A stretch of DNA of 64,000 bases, taken from NCBI GenBank assembly GCA_963920665.1, contig OY987265.1, positions 37,825,001-37,889,000 on the forward strand, given 5' to 3'. How positions within the stretch are numbered: position 1 is the first letter of the stretch; the number at the start of each line of letters is the position of its first letter. This DNA is from Straminergon stramineum (taxonomy: Eukaryota > Streptophyta > Bryopsida > Hypnales > Calliergonaceae). The notes under the pieces are model-generated. The model did no database searches, was not told the origin of the DNA, and worked only from the letters and a program-made list of their open reading frames with translations. Shown here piece by piece: positions 1 to 11,036 of the stretch. The translations under genes were made by a program, and so were the position numbers.

Positions 1-363
1 GGCTTATATTTTTGAAGTTTGGACTAAGACAACCGTATACCTAATTATGACCGCTTTCCAAAACAAACCCCTACATATTCTTGCCTAAATAGTATTCTTT
101 CTTTTCATGAGAGCCATCAATCACATTATTTTGGTACAACTATGTTTAACACTTTGAAAATTCAAATTATATTCCTGCGTTGTTTAGTAATGCACACAAA
201 GAAAATCTTGAATAATTTTTTGACTTCCAACAAAAAAACTGTGCTATTATTGAAATATGCTATTACTAATAGAAAAATTGGTCAATTGACTTATTTGAAT
301 GCATTTATTTTAAGTTGGGCACCCCAAAATGTGCTACTAACCCTAAACCACCATCTTCACTCT
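1..363. other. AT-rich intergenic sequence
   Basis: No gene, RNA gene or recognisable repeat is seen here. The small open frames have no family resemblance and lie in AT-rich sequence. Confidence 0.6.
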
Positions 364-510
364 ATGTACATCTCCCAGATCAATTATTTACCCATGTGGA
401 AGAATCTATTTTAGAACCAAACTTAGTTCCTTTATAACTTTTGCATGAGATATCTAAATGTCACGTTCTTCCGTGCATTGGAACCTCCTTTCAAGTGCCA
501 ACAAGAAAAT
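364..510 (+). repeat. Lone diverged copy of the 210-bp satellite unit
   Basis: This stretch matches most of the unit that is tandemly repeated at 37,021-38,030. It keeps the order GTACATCTCC, then CCCATGTGGAAGAA, then AACTTTTGCAT, then GCATTGGAACCTCCTTTCA, with scattered substitutions. The unit is therefore dispersed as well as tandem. Confidence 0.65.
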
Positions 511-748
511 CAATGAAAATGTGTCTATTCTAATAACAATAACTAGGCACTAAAGCAAAAAGTGTCAATTTGGGGGATACCTACCCAAAGTTCAAGCAAC
601 ACCTCTCAAGTGAGAACTTATTAGAAGCAAGTATTAGAAGTTAATCATAAAGTTCTCCCCTTTTTGCACCCAAGGTGTCAGAGGAAGGATTCATTAAGTA
701 TAGTGCAAAAGAAACACAACAACAAACTCCACTAAAATCCCAATTTGG

Positions 749-1017
749 GGCCATAGTGAACTGCCCCCCTTACTCGTCTTCCCAAAGTCCTTGACTTTTT
801 TCCCAAAGGTGCATGTTGAAATAAAGTCCCCCTATTTGTGCTTGATTAATCTATTTTCTATACCCCACTCAACTAATTTGGGGCCTCTAATTGCAAATGT
901 GAATTCAAAATTTCCAAATTTTATCATGCATGGCAAATAAAAAGGTCTTGTGTTTTTCCCAAGGGATAAAACATGCTACGATTTGAGGGGATCGACTCAC
1001 CCTAGCCTAGTTTTGGT
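749..1017. mobile_element. MITE family A, copy A4 (degenerate)
   Basis: The left end (GGCCATAGTGAACTGCCCCC) and the right end (GGGATCGACTCACCCTAGCC) are degraded versions of the family A inverted repeat. The interior keeps the family order: a CCCCCTATTTGTGCTTGAT block, then AATTTGGGGCCTCTAATTGC, then a TTTTATCATGCATG block. No clear target duplication remains. It is non-coding. Confidence 0.65.
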
Positions 1018-1278
1018 GCCTTTTTCATATTTTATTTTGGAAACAAATGAAATGGAATTTCTAGTTTTAGTGCTTCCAAGAGTTTCATCATGTGTTTTTC
1101 TCGAACTCCGACTCCTAAGTTAAGTTAGTCCCTCATTTCACACACTTTACGATTAACTCTCAATTGTGTTGTTGTCCACAACACTTGGCTCCATACACTA
1201 TTCTTTGGTATTAGAGAGGATAGGAGCATCCCACTTGGCATCTGAAAAGACCCCCTAGTAGGCACTTTGTGTAAACTA

Positions 1279-1665
1279 AGGGAGGTAACCCATTTCCAAC
1301 TACTTCAATGGTTACACATATTTGGAGGGTGAGTTTCTTGGGTGGGAAAATTTTCCAGTGTGCAAAAATAGTGTTAAGAAGATTTCCATAATTTTCTAGA
1401 TTTTTATTTCTCAAAACATAATTACTATGAATTTTTGAGTAGAAGATTCCATTCCTCCCACTATGGTCATGTAGAACTTCATGTTTCCCACAAAGGTTGG
1501 TTGCAAAATCCACCGAGGATTGAGAGTGTTGTAAAACAATCACAATGTGCTACAACTGCACGGGGGAACTGTCTTATAATTAATCACTGCCATCTCTTCT
1601 TGCGCACAAAGAGAACAATCTATATTGCCAAAAGGGGGTGGTGATCAAGAATGGATTGCCTCCCA
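1279..1665. mobile_element. TIR element family J, copy J1
   Basis: The sequence is co-linear with the better preserved copy at 60,661-61,017. It starts GGAGGTAACCCATTTCC, passes through an ACATAATTACTATGAATTTT block, and ends GTGATCAAGAATGGATTGCC. The ends form imperfect inverted repeats around a conserved CCCATTTC core. No coding potential was recognised. Confidence 0.6.
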
Positions 1666-1666
1666 T

Positions 1667-2685
1667 ATGGTAGTCTGCTCTAATTTTGCCTTTGTTTTTC
1701 AAAGTGTCCCTAGCTAGGGTCTGAAATGGACATTAACAAGTTGTAAAATGGATTTGTATAATGCATTGAATGTTTTGTCAATGTTGTCAGAGCGGTGTAA
1801 CATTCGTCAAATGTTCCTTTATACTTCGCTAGTGGATGGAATAAGAGCCAAGGTGGGTCCATTTCTGATATGTTTACCTATATTCAAAAACACTTTTCCC
1901 CCATAACTTTGAATGCTAATATTTTTCAATCTATACGGTCGAACTTGATAAAAATTTTACCACATGATCTCATAGAAGTATAGTACAAGATCCTACGGTT
2001 AGATTTTTTTAATTTTAATATTTTTCTTTCTTGAATGAACACAACAGAAATAACAATTTTGAGTGATTTTTGTCAAAAAATAGGCCTTGGCCTTGTAGAA
2101 GTTTAGTTAGTAAGAGGTTGCATTTTAGAACCTTGTCTTTTACTTTCTACATGCTACAATGCTTGTTTTTGGTGACTACGCATGTGTGGGTTTTGTAAGG
2201 CCTATGATCAAGAAGTAGATACCTATGGTAGAATTCTTTAGACATTCGTAAGTAATTCAAAAATGCTCCAAAAAATATGAAACTACTTGGGTTAGATTCC
2301 ACATCAATTTTTCTTCAAGGGAAAAATAAAGAAAAATGAATTTGTGCATCAAAGAACCATCGAAAAGGCTGACCAGCCCTTAAATGGGCCATTAAAGGAG
2401 TTTGGGGGGGGGGGGGTCTAGAGGGTTGTGTGTTCCCCTGGGTTCCCTAACCCTGGGATCTGCCCCACAGGAGCTACCTGATGTGGCACAGTGACTGCCA
2501 TGTCACTTTTTCTTTCTTTTTTGAATTTTTTTTTCAACTTTCTTTTACATTTTCAAAATTTATAAAAATAAAAAATCTGACAACGGCCATTCCTGGACTG
2601 CTGGGGGAACAACGCTGGGAACATGCCCGAAACAGCCCTTCAGACCCCCAAAACGCCTGTAATGGCTTTTAGAGCAGACTACCAT
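1667..2685. mobile_element. 1.0-kb TIR element (family P)
   Basis: A 17-bp perfect inverted repeat, ATGGTAGTCTGCTCTAA at 1667-1683 and its complement at 2669-2685, bounds about 1.0 kb of non-coding DNA. The interior contains a poly-G run (2402-2416). It also holds a GC-richer segment (about 2430-2665) resembling sequence at 22.44-22.74 kb (TGCCACATCAGCTA-like and CTGACAA blocks). A target duplication is not clear. The exact inverted ends support a real element. Confidence 0.6.
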
Positions 2686-2687
2686 AG

Positions 2688-3153
2688 TAAGGTAAAACAG
2701 CCCATTATGGACCAAATGGAGGGTTTGCCCTCTTGTCATTTCTGAAATTTTCTAGTTTTTTTTCCAGAGAAAGTCCAGTGACAGAAATGGCGAGAGCATT
2801 TGAAATTATATTTTTTTGACAAAGTGTGAATTTGTTATGAATTTTTGAAGTGTTCAGCCCATCACAACATGTAGACTACCCCAAAACCAACAAAAACTGA
2901 TCCATAACACTCATCTCACTTACCTATTACAGTCACAATATTTTCTAACATAGAAGACCTGAAAAAGGCACTTCCTGCAATGAACTAACACCAAAAAACT
3001 GAAAGTTCCTATTACAGTCACTAAATTACTCCATTCCAGTTAGCTAAGACATTGAATGTGGCCCAAATCTCAAAAATTAAAAGAAAACTATAATGGGCTC
3101 ATTCATAGAGTTCCATAATGGGCAAAAGTTCCGTAATGGGCTGTTTTACCTTA
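2688..3153. mobile_element. TIR element family O, copy O1
   Basis: A 24-bp inverted repeat with one mismatch (TAAGGTAAAACAGCCCATTA start, complement at the right end) encloses 466 bp. It abuts element P directly (2-bp gap). A diverged relative without clear ends lies at about 28,780-29,200 (shared GACAAAGT.TGAATTTGTTAT and GAAGTTCCTA blocks). It is non-coding. Confidence 0.7.
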
Positions 3154-3673
3154 TTCTCTGTGGCTTCCTGGTTGTTTGACATGTTATTTTTCTCCAGGGC
3201 TCTGCCCTCTGCTTTCTGCTGTTTGTTTTTGGTTTTCTTGGTATAAACTCCGAGTTTCCAAAAGAAATAAAAAAAAAATGTTGTTGTTGTCCGACTACTG
3301 TAGTGGCCTGAGAGGCATGCATTCAATTCAATGAATTCCAGAGAGTTTCTGAACCTTTGTGCAGACAAATGCACATGCTCTGGAGGGAATAATGACAGTG
3401 TGTAGAAGCTCCCCATAACTAAGTTAAACTTAACTTAACCCCCCTCACTGACTGACTGGCCCTCCTCCTCTTCCAAGTTTAACTTAACTGGCAGTGAGCC
3501 CTGAAACCATCATGTGGAACTTCTTTATTGGGTATAAATTTGGTCCTGGAAAAAGCTGGCCTTAGCTACAAATGATGTGTTCAAAGCATCAATAGTTAAA
3601 TATTTATTTATTTATTTATTTTACTTCTAAAAAAATAAATGACAAAGAAAATCATTTTTTTAATTTTAAAACT
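3154..3673. other. Unassigned sequence with simple repeats
   Basis: No gene was recognised. The stretch holds a CT-rich and CTGA-repeated patch near 3440-3470 flanked by two AAGTTTAACTTAACT-like repeats, and a (TTTA)n run at about 3601-3622. Confidence 0.5.
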
Positions 3674-3677
3674 TTAA

Positions 3678-4055
3678 CCCCCAAATGTATTTGACTACCA
3701 AAAACACTTCAAAACTGCCATTTCTAGTACAAGTTGCAAATTTTTAGAAAAGGAGACATTTTGGGGCACATGTAGCCATAGGATTTTGTAGTACATTAGT
3801 TTGAGAAGATGTTAAAAAAATTTCAGAAATTTTCACCCTGTAGATTGCAAGATGTTAGTGTTTGAATGGACAAAATCCTTTGGGGGGCCTAGTGAAAAAA
3901 TGAATAGTTGCACTTCACAAGGTCATATTTGTATGAAAAAAATGTCCAAAATGGTGGTGCTTCATTGGATTCATTCTTCAAGTCAAGTTGGCTACATGCT
4001 TGAAAAATTTCAGATCATTTGGAATTGTACAACATATAGAAAAACATATAGGAAG
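3678..4055 (+). mobile_element. Family D (TTAA) element, truncated copy D6
   Basis: A left end with TTAA at 3674-3677 followed by CCCCCAAATG begins a stretch co-linear with the first 40% of family D. It includes the GGxCACATGTAxCCATAGGAT block and the ATTGCAAGAT block. It stops where J3 begins, so J3 insertion or deletion removed the rest. Confidence 0.65.
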
Positions 4056-4408
4056 GAGCCCATTTCTAATCACCCCTTCCATTTTGGTAGTGTTGGGTGC
4101 TCTCTTTCCATGCAAGTACAAATGAGTAGAGATTAGTTATAGTGCAATTGTGACACATTATAATTGACTAAAAGTCTCTTGATATTGCAACCACCCCTTG
4201 GTCAGAAATAGAAAGACCTATATGGCCAATATGGGTCAAATAGAATCTTCAACTAAAAAATTCATAGTAATTATATTTTGAGGATTTTTTTTTGAAAAAT
4301 TATAGAATCCATCCAAATTCTATTTTTTCACACACAAAATTTCTTCGTCGAAGAAAGCCTCCGTGTAGATACATGTAATTGCTTAAGTGGTCCAAAATGG
4401 GTTGCTTC
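4056..4408. mobile_element. TIR element family J, copy J3
   Basis: The left end, GGAGCCCATTTCTAATCACC, and the right end, CCAAAATGGGTTGCTTCTTA, are imperfect inverted repeats matching J1, J2 and J4. The inner block, CAATATGGGTCAAATAGAAT and TAGTAATTAT, matches J4 strongly. It sits between D6 and D1 without spacer. Confidence 0.6.
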
Positions 4409-4412
4409 TTAA

Positions 4413-5337
4413 CCCCTAAAGTTCCTTGACTACCTTATCACCAAAACTCCTCAAAAACTGTCACTTCTAATACAAGTACCAAATTTTTGAAAAATATCAT
4501 TTTCGGACACATGTAACCATAGGATCTTGTAGTAATATACATTGAGAAGATGTGGAAAAAATTTCAGAAATTTTCACCATGTAGATTGCAAGATATTAAC
4601 ATTTGAAGTGACAAAAATCCTTTTTTTGGCCCTGCGAAAAACCGGGCAGCTGCACTTCACAAAATCCTATTTGTATGAAAAAATGTCCAAAATGGTGGTG
4701 CTTCTTTGGATTCATTCTTGAAGTCAAGTTGTCTATATTCTTGAAAATTTTCAGATCATTTGGAATTGTGCAACATATAGGAAAAAAATAGTAAGTACAA
4801 TGATGTAGAGAATGATTCAAAATACTAAATTGTTAATAGTTTATGATTGGAATTGGAAAATGCCAATCCCAATGGTGGAAATGTTGTAATAAACAATCTA
4901 TACCCTATGATTTTATTTTTTTCCAAAAATATTAAAAATTGAGTTAAATAAAGGACTTCAAAGTTTATTTTAGAGTAGAAAATCTATAAGTGCCCGTAAA
5001 CTAAAACATCTCATAACTTTTGACTCATTGATCAAAATGGAATGATTCAAAGCTTTCTATGTATATATCAATCTTAAAAACCAATTTCAAATTTTTATAT
5101 TTGAAAAAAGTGATTTTTTCAGATCTGCCCAGACTGCCCGAGTTGAGAAACAAACAACATATTAGGCCATAACTTTTGACTCATATTTCCAAATGTCCTG
5201 AAATTTAGTGCATACGAAAGATATTCCTCGTCCACATCTTTTATTAAAAATTTGGCCAAAAACATGGAAATCTGTAGTCACACGTAGCTGCCCAAAATTT
5301 CTATGTTGCCAAAAAAGGCACCTTGGTCCTTTAGGGG
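4413..5337 (+). mobile_element. Family D (TTAA) element, copy D1
   Basis: TTAA at 4409-4412 and 5338-5341 flanks an element that starts CCCCTAAAG and ends CCTTTAGGGG. At 925 bp it matches D2, D3 and D4 in length and order of internal blocks (CACATGTAACCATAGGATCT, ATGTAGATTGCAAGATATTA, GAATGATTCAAAGCTTTC). It is non-coding. The TTAA target and CCC termini suggest a piggyBac-type non-autonomous element (inference). Confidence 0.8.
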
Positions 5338-5744
5338 TTAAGTGGCAACCCTTCCAAATTCACTGCCATTCAATTCTTGGCCTAGAGGTCCATTACATAG
5401 ATTTTATATCCAATTTGCCAACATAGTAGTCTAACTTGCGATTTCAACAAGAGTTAGCCAAGAAAATTATTTTCCTTGATAAAGATATTCATCACACCTA
5501 AAACTTCCAATATCTATCCCAATAAGGCAATATCCTCCTTTAAATTATTATTTTCCCCATCGGTGAACTACCCAATGCTTCCATCCATTCCAAAAAATGG
5601 AGCCGACACTTCCCAAAAATATTCCAATCTTTTGTTCCACCTCCGCAAGTCATAAAAAAAATTTCCATAATGAATCAAATCCCTGATACTAGGCTGGTAC
5701 GTATCACCACCTAAAGCAAAAACCTCTCTCGGACTGAGATATTG
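5338..5744. other. Unassigned intergenic sequence
   Basis: No gene or clear element was seen between D1 and A1. Confidence 0.5.
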
Positions 5745-6233
5745 GGCCGGGGTGGATTGACCCCCTCACTCGTCCCCAAGTAAAAACCCTGAATTTTTTT
5801 AATTTTTCACACATGATAAAATTTTCAAATTTTGAATTCATATTTGCAATCAGAGGCCCCAAATTAGTTACTCTGAGTAGTGAAATTGGGTTGCCTTAAC
5901 AATTAGGTTGCCTTACAGCAAGAAAGTTATTTTACAAGTCATCAAAGTCAATAAATATTTATAAAAATATTTCCATTTGTACACATAGAGGTTCATGAGT
6001 CCCAAATATAACAATATGAAATTCAAAAGTAGTTCATTCTTATACACTAATTGTAAATATTTAATTAGTGTCCAATGTCAAGAAATTAGTGAGGGGCAAC
6101 CTAATTTCACTATTCAGTGTAGTAGAAGTAGAGATGATAAATTAATGAAGCACAAAATAGGGGGTCTTTTTTTTTACATGCACCCCTGGAATGACTTGGG
6201 GGGGACGAGCAAGGGGGGCAATCCACCCCAGCC
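5745..6233. mobile_element. MITE family A, copy A1, with nested B1
   Basis: A perfect 8-bp target duplication, AGATATTG (5737-5744 and 6234-6241), flanks inverted ends GGCCGGGGTGGATTGACCCC and its imperfect complement ending CAATCCACCCCAGCC. The 489-bp span is a roughly 234-bp family A element split by a 255-bp family B element. An 8-bp duplication is typical of hAT transposons, but the terminal sequence does not let me assign a superfamily. Confidence 0.9.
5868..6122. mobile_element. MITE family B, copy B1 (inserted in A1)
   Basis: Inverted ends TAGTGAAATTGGGTTGCC and GGCAACCTAATTTCACTA enclose 255 bp that aligns along its whole length with B2 at 25,651-25,904. Outer bases (TTACTCTGAG and CAGTGTAG) extend the inverted repeat imperfectly. 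A 3-bp TAG duplication (5865-5867 and 6123-6125) is possible but too short to be sure. Its position inside A1 makes it the younger insertion. Confidence 0.85.
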
Positions 6234-6801
6234 AGATATTGAACCTTGGACCTACGAATTTTCACCATTTCTTAAAGCAGAATAATGCAAGCGCCACGAA
6301 TGTATAAATTGTATATGGGCCATGTGAAAGTGAAGATATCTCCCGGACCCGACCCCAGACACACCCAAATTTATTTTTTGTTGATATTTTCTCTCGGTGA
6401 GGGGTTTGTCCTTGATATTTTTCGGCCAGGGTGCAACATGTCAAGATGTGAGCTGACAGACTCCCCAAGCCAAGCCAAGCCAAGCACGGCATTTGAAGAA
6501 GACTGTGTCCGCCGGCAATCGGACTTTGAGCAGAGCAAGGCAATGGGGTCTGATTGACTTTAACATTCAGGCGGACTGACGGACAGACCGATTATTATTA
6601 TTATTATTAAAGTTATTATTGAAGTTACCTTATTAGGGGCTCTTGGTTGCCGTACCCAACACACTACACTCACAAGGAGGACATGTGGAGCGCCCACACT
6701 AATTTCAAATTCTCTCCATTAGTCTGGATGTTGCTTAAGCTTATGTCCTCGTACGTCATCTTCAATCTCTGTTGTTTTTAGAGCATCTCCACTGTTTCAC
6801 T
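6234..6801. other. GC-richer unassigned stretch with (ATT)n
   Basis: No gene was recognised. It holds AAGCC repeats near 6467-6485 and an ATT microsatellite at 6591-6609. The base composition is richer in G+C than the surrounding elements, so it may be old single-copy sequence. Confidence 0.5.
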
Positions 6802-7040
6802 GGCCGGGGGGGATTCACCCCCTCACTCTCGCTCCCCAAGGGAAAACCCTGAAATTTTTTATTTGTCATGCATGATAAAATTTGCAAATTTTGAATTCAT
6901 ATTTGCAATCAGAAGGCCCCAAATTAGCTAGGTGAGCCATGAAAGATAAATTAATGAAGTTCAAAATAGGGGGTCTATTTATTTACATGCACCCTTGGAT
7001 TGACTTGGGAGGATGAGCAAGGGGGTAGTTCACCTTGGCC
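6802..7040. mobile_element. MITE family A, copy A2
   Basis: The 239-bp copy starts GGCCGGGGGGGATTCACCCC and ends GGTAGTTCACCTTGGCC. Flanks share TTTCACT (6795-6801 and 7041-7047), a 7-8-bp target duplication. The interior is uninterrupted and gives the consensus for A1. Confidence 0.85.
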
Positions 7041-7183
7041 TTTCACTAAGAAGGGACCTCCCCTGGTCTATAACTTAACTTATGGTGAGCCCACCCTCCC
7101 AGATTTCCTCTCATTGCAGACACATCAAAAGGGAAAAAGAAAGAAAAAAGAAATTGGACTCTATAAAATAAGCCCTCAATTTT

Positions 7184-7426
7184 GGCCAAGGTGAATTGAC
7201 CCCCTCATTGCCTTGTGATTTATCCCTTAGGGGAGAACATATTGGAATTTTTTAATTTGCAATATATGATAAAATTTGGCAAATTTTGAATTCATATTTG
7301 GAATTAGAGGCCTCACACGAGGTAGGAGAAGCAAAGGAATACAAAAAGAACGCGGCACCAAAAGAGGGGGCAATCTTTTACATTCACCCTGGGATGGTGC
7401 AATGAGGGGGGCAATCTTCTTTGGCC
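7184..7426. mobile_element. MITE family A, copy A3
   Basis: A 243-bp copy with ends GGCCAAGGTGAATTGACCCC and GGGGGCAATCTTCTTTGGCC. The internal GATAAAATTTGGCAAATTTT and GAATTCATATTTG blocks are conserved. The target duplication has been lost or is imperfect. Confidence 0.8.
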
Positions 7427-8201
7427 CTCAACACAATCTATGTCATAATGGGCTCTCCCATCTTCAATGAGCTTGATTTGTTGGCTTCTATGACTAGTTT
7501 TTTGTAAGACTTTTTGAAATGTTTGACCATTGCAGGAACTCCCACCAAGGAGAGTGTAAAATTGTAGTGAACATACAATACTTATGTTGATGTAGAAATA
7601 TTGTATAGAGAGAGGAAGGGTTAGGGAGGAACTACTTTTGTTGGTGAAGGGAGGACAATTGAGCCTACAAAAAGCCATTTGGCATGGTAGTTTCTCTGAG
7701 AAAACAACAGAGATGATCTTATATCAATGAAATTAGGTTCCATAGCTAGAAGGTTGTTTGATTTTCCAATCTAAAAAATTAAATGAGAAAGAACAACCAA
7801 GACCATTTCAACCATTAAGGTTTTTTTTATCAAGTAACATAAAAGGAAAACCCTTCTATTAGAAGTAACATCCCTCTATCACTTTTGTAGCTTGATATGT
7901 CATTTCTCATAAAAAAACAAAATAGGCTCTACTTTCATATTACCTGATCTAATATTAACTACTACAAAATAACTAAATTCTTTTTACTTTTACTGCCAAG
8001 GGCTCCCTACTCATCCATTCAACTATCATCATCTTCATACAAATAAAAATAACAATACTAAAATACGTTTAATAATCTCAAAAAAACCCTCTTTTTTATA
8101 CATATAAATATAAAAATTGGCTTTCTCAGGTTCAGTTTCCCTGAAGGTTTCTTTGGGGGGGGGGTGTTGTAAGGATTTTTTTGGTATTATATTTGTTTTT
8201 T
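7427..8201. other. AT-rich intergenic sequence
   Basis: No gene or classified repeat was recognised. Confidence 0.5.
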
Positions 8202-8460
8202 GGATCCACATGAAAGGGGGATCCCTTTTACTCACTGTCTAGCACAGACAGAGGGATTGATTTTGCAATCAAGAGTAAAAGTGAAGGGATAACTTTTCTT
8301 AATTTTTTTGACACAAATGAAACGGAATTTCATTGCGAAGAAACTTTTTTTAATTTTTCGGATCCACATGAAGGGGGCGGGATCCCTTTTACTCACTGTC
8401 TAGCACGGACAGAGGGATTGATTTTGCAATCAAGAGTAAAAGTGAAGGGATAACTTTTTT
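8202..8460. repeat. 100-bp direct duplication flanking a retroposon tail
   Basis: Two near-identical blocks (8202-8299 and 8360-8458) both run from GGATCCACATGAA through CTCACTGTCTAGCAC to GTGAAGGGATAACTTTT. Between them lies about 45 bp of the shared retroposon tail in minus orientation (TTTGACACAAATGAAACGGA, then TTTCATTGC). The duplicated blocks differ at only a few positions, so the event is recent relative to the neighbourhood. Confidence 0.85.
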
Positions 8461-10279
8461 AAATTTTCTTTTTACCCGCCCTTGACTTCCCAGAGAAGCA
8501 AGGACAGATACCTAAGCCAGGTGGCGTCAGCCCCCCAATGGAGCGTAGGCCGGCGAAGGGGGGCTGGTCATGGCGGCTGGAAAAGGGGAGGCATTGGGAA
8601 CGTCGTGGGGAACTTCGGAAGGGGAACAAAGCCAAGAGTGCGGCACTGCAGCCAACAACAACTGAAGTACGGAGTACTTACTAGTTACTTACTACCGGAT
8701 GAATAGTTTAATATTATCATCGATCGTCATTTAATTATTGTGCAGACGGTGACATCCATCCGTCCTGGAGCCGCCACAGGGAACCAGCGTTGGTCCCCTA
8801 GGTGGCAGGAGGACCGTACGGCCACAATTAAGTTACTATTGGGGAGAGGGTCTAGAGGCCTAGAAGAGTAGAGAGGGGACCTTTGCGGTGGGGTTTGTTC
8901 CACCAACGGCACCAAGACTTGAGGAGGGGACCACTTCAAGTCATTGGTACGCTTAGCTCTATTTGGAGGGGATGCCATCATGCAAGTAGGATTTGATAGG
9001 GGAAAAAATTACCCAAAATAGCAGGTCTCGGTGGAAGTGTATTTGCATTGTCGCCTTTCGCGTGAGTCGACTTTGGGAAAAAAAAGGTAGGCGGGTGGGC
9101 AAGCAATCCGTGAGGGAACTCCAATCTATTGTAGGAATGCCTAGGGTTGCTAGCATATGAGCCTAGAATCTTGAGACCATGATTCTAGGATCTTGAATTT
9201 AGGAGTCTATGTTATAAGTACCTTTCATGGTTATAAGATATTGATGTTATACATATGTTTGTTATAGGCACCTTCGATAGTTGTATTATACATACTTGCA
9301 TCTAGATTCAAGGTTGATAGATTCACATTTTTAGGCTAACACAATAGTGTAATTGCAAAAACAAACTCCACACATTATTTTTTCAATAGGTTGTTTTGAT
9401 TGCCTGCAAGTCAAGATGCTCTATAAATTTTTCATCACTTACACAAATAGAACAAACCATATCTACCTATTTAGAAAAAATATATTATAATAGAAACAAA
9501 TTTTCAAAACTTTTATTTCAAGTATTTGTGGGTTTTTTGAGGTTGTATTAGGTCAACTAGTTTGCAATTTTGGTAGCATAACTTTTGCTCTTGGGCACTA
9601 ATGGAATTAAAAAATTATATTTCTTTAAATTCAATGTGTTTTTCTATCATGAAAAAAAATCAAAAAAATGCTTGCAAAAAGTTGAAATTATGAGAACTTA
9701 CCTAAACTTTAAATGGGAAACTTGAGATTCTAGAGATTAAGAACAACACTAACCTTGCAAATTGAAATTGACATGCTTAGCTTTTGCATCCATATTAAAA
9801 GAGTTCTCTAGTTTAAACGTCTCTTTTATTACATGCCAAATATGTACCATGTATAATTAACCTCTAATAGGTTGAGGAGCCCACCTTGGATAGTTTGGAA
9901 CTTGGAATGAACTACCGCATCTCAATATGAGTGAATGAATTGTAGAAAAAAATGTGAACATGACTATAGTCAATAACTTAAAGTCAAAAATAAATAAATA
10001 ACAATCAAAGTTTTTTCAAGGAGATATGCCCGCATATGTAGTTTCAATGTTGACAAGGGCATGCCTTTAAATGATCAACTACAAAATTGATTAAAAAAAT
10101 GTGTGAATTTAAACTTTGATCAACTTGTCTTCATAATCTCTCAATGTTGAAGTTCACCAATGATCCATATAGGATTATAGAGTTGCAAACAAACTTACAA
10201 ATAGTTCCAACAAAAATTGAAAGAATATATGTTGCAGACATTTTTGTCAAGGTAGTCATATCATAGAGATGTTGATAAG
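8461..10279. other. Unassigned intergenic sequence
   Basis: 8461-9160 is GC-richer and contains several short open frames without family resemblance. 9380-10279 is AT-rich. The part at 9570-9720 resembles internal blocks of the long TTAA elements (ATAACTTTTGCTCTTGGGCA, then ATTATATTTCTT), but no ends were found. Confidence 0.5.
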
Positions 10280-10450
10280 TTTGTAGAAAGATGTATCAAG
10301 GCAAAGGTGAAAGTATGTAGAGAGATGTGTCATGGTGAAGTTGACATCCAGTTGCGTCAAGACAAAGTTGATAGCCCATAGAGAGTTATGTCATGGGCAA
10401 AGTTGACAATGTGAAGAGATCCATATTAAAGCAAAGTCAACAATTTAAAC
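10280..10450 (+). repeat. Degenerate minisatellite, unit about 34 bp
   Basis: About five imperfect units repeat the theme TAGAGAGATGTGTCATGG followed by CAAAGTTGACA. Further isolated units occur at about 10,515-10,550. It is non-coding. Confidence 0.6.
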
Positions 10451-10981
10451 TTTATATCTTTGTTGTGATGTTCACAAATACATCACTACTTGGAACATCA
10501 ATATAAATTGTGTACCATAAAGAGTTGTGTCAAGGCAAACATGAAGAGTCACGTCCTCATGGGTGAGCTATTCATAGCATCCAAATGTGAATGAATAAGA
10601 TAGTGACCAAGTGTAATAAAGACATGTCTTACTGCAAAGGTGAAAAATCACAACCACACGATTCTTTGCAGTGTCCAAAAGTGAATGAATGAACGAGATG
10701 GTGTCAACATAGACCTACTCTCATCTAATACGAGTTGTATGTAATGATGAGATCCTAGTGATCCACATTTCACAAAGCCATCCATGACTTCAAGTATTTA
10801 GAGATTTCACCAGAAATTTAAAGAATGTTTTTTAGGATTTTTCAGTTTTCCTTTGGAAATGTGTTTTGTAATATATGTACCTTGTGTGGGCCTCATGGAT
10901 TCTCAAATAAATAATTTCTTACACCATATTCATACCTTCAAAGTCTTCCATGTGTATTTGGCCATTCAATATACCACATGG

Positions 10982-10982
<1 letters not shown>

Positions 10983-11032
<50 letters not shown>
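10983..11032. repeat. (TA)n microsatellite
   Basis: An uninterrupted TA run of about 25 units. Confidence 0.98.

Positions 11033-11036
<4 letters not shown>

Noticed and set aside
4409..5341. Stowaway/mariner elements with TA target duplication
   Set aside because: TA duplication would fit the palindrome, but the outer T and A are also conserved across families, favouring TTAA. The TA reading is kept as an alternative until empty sites are seen.
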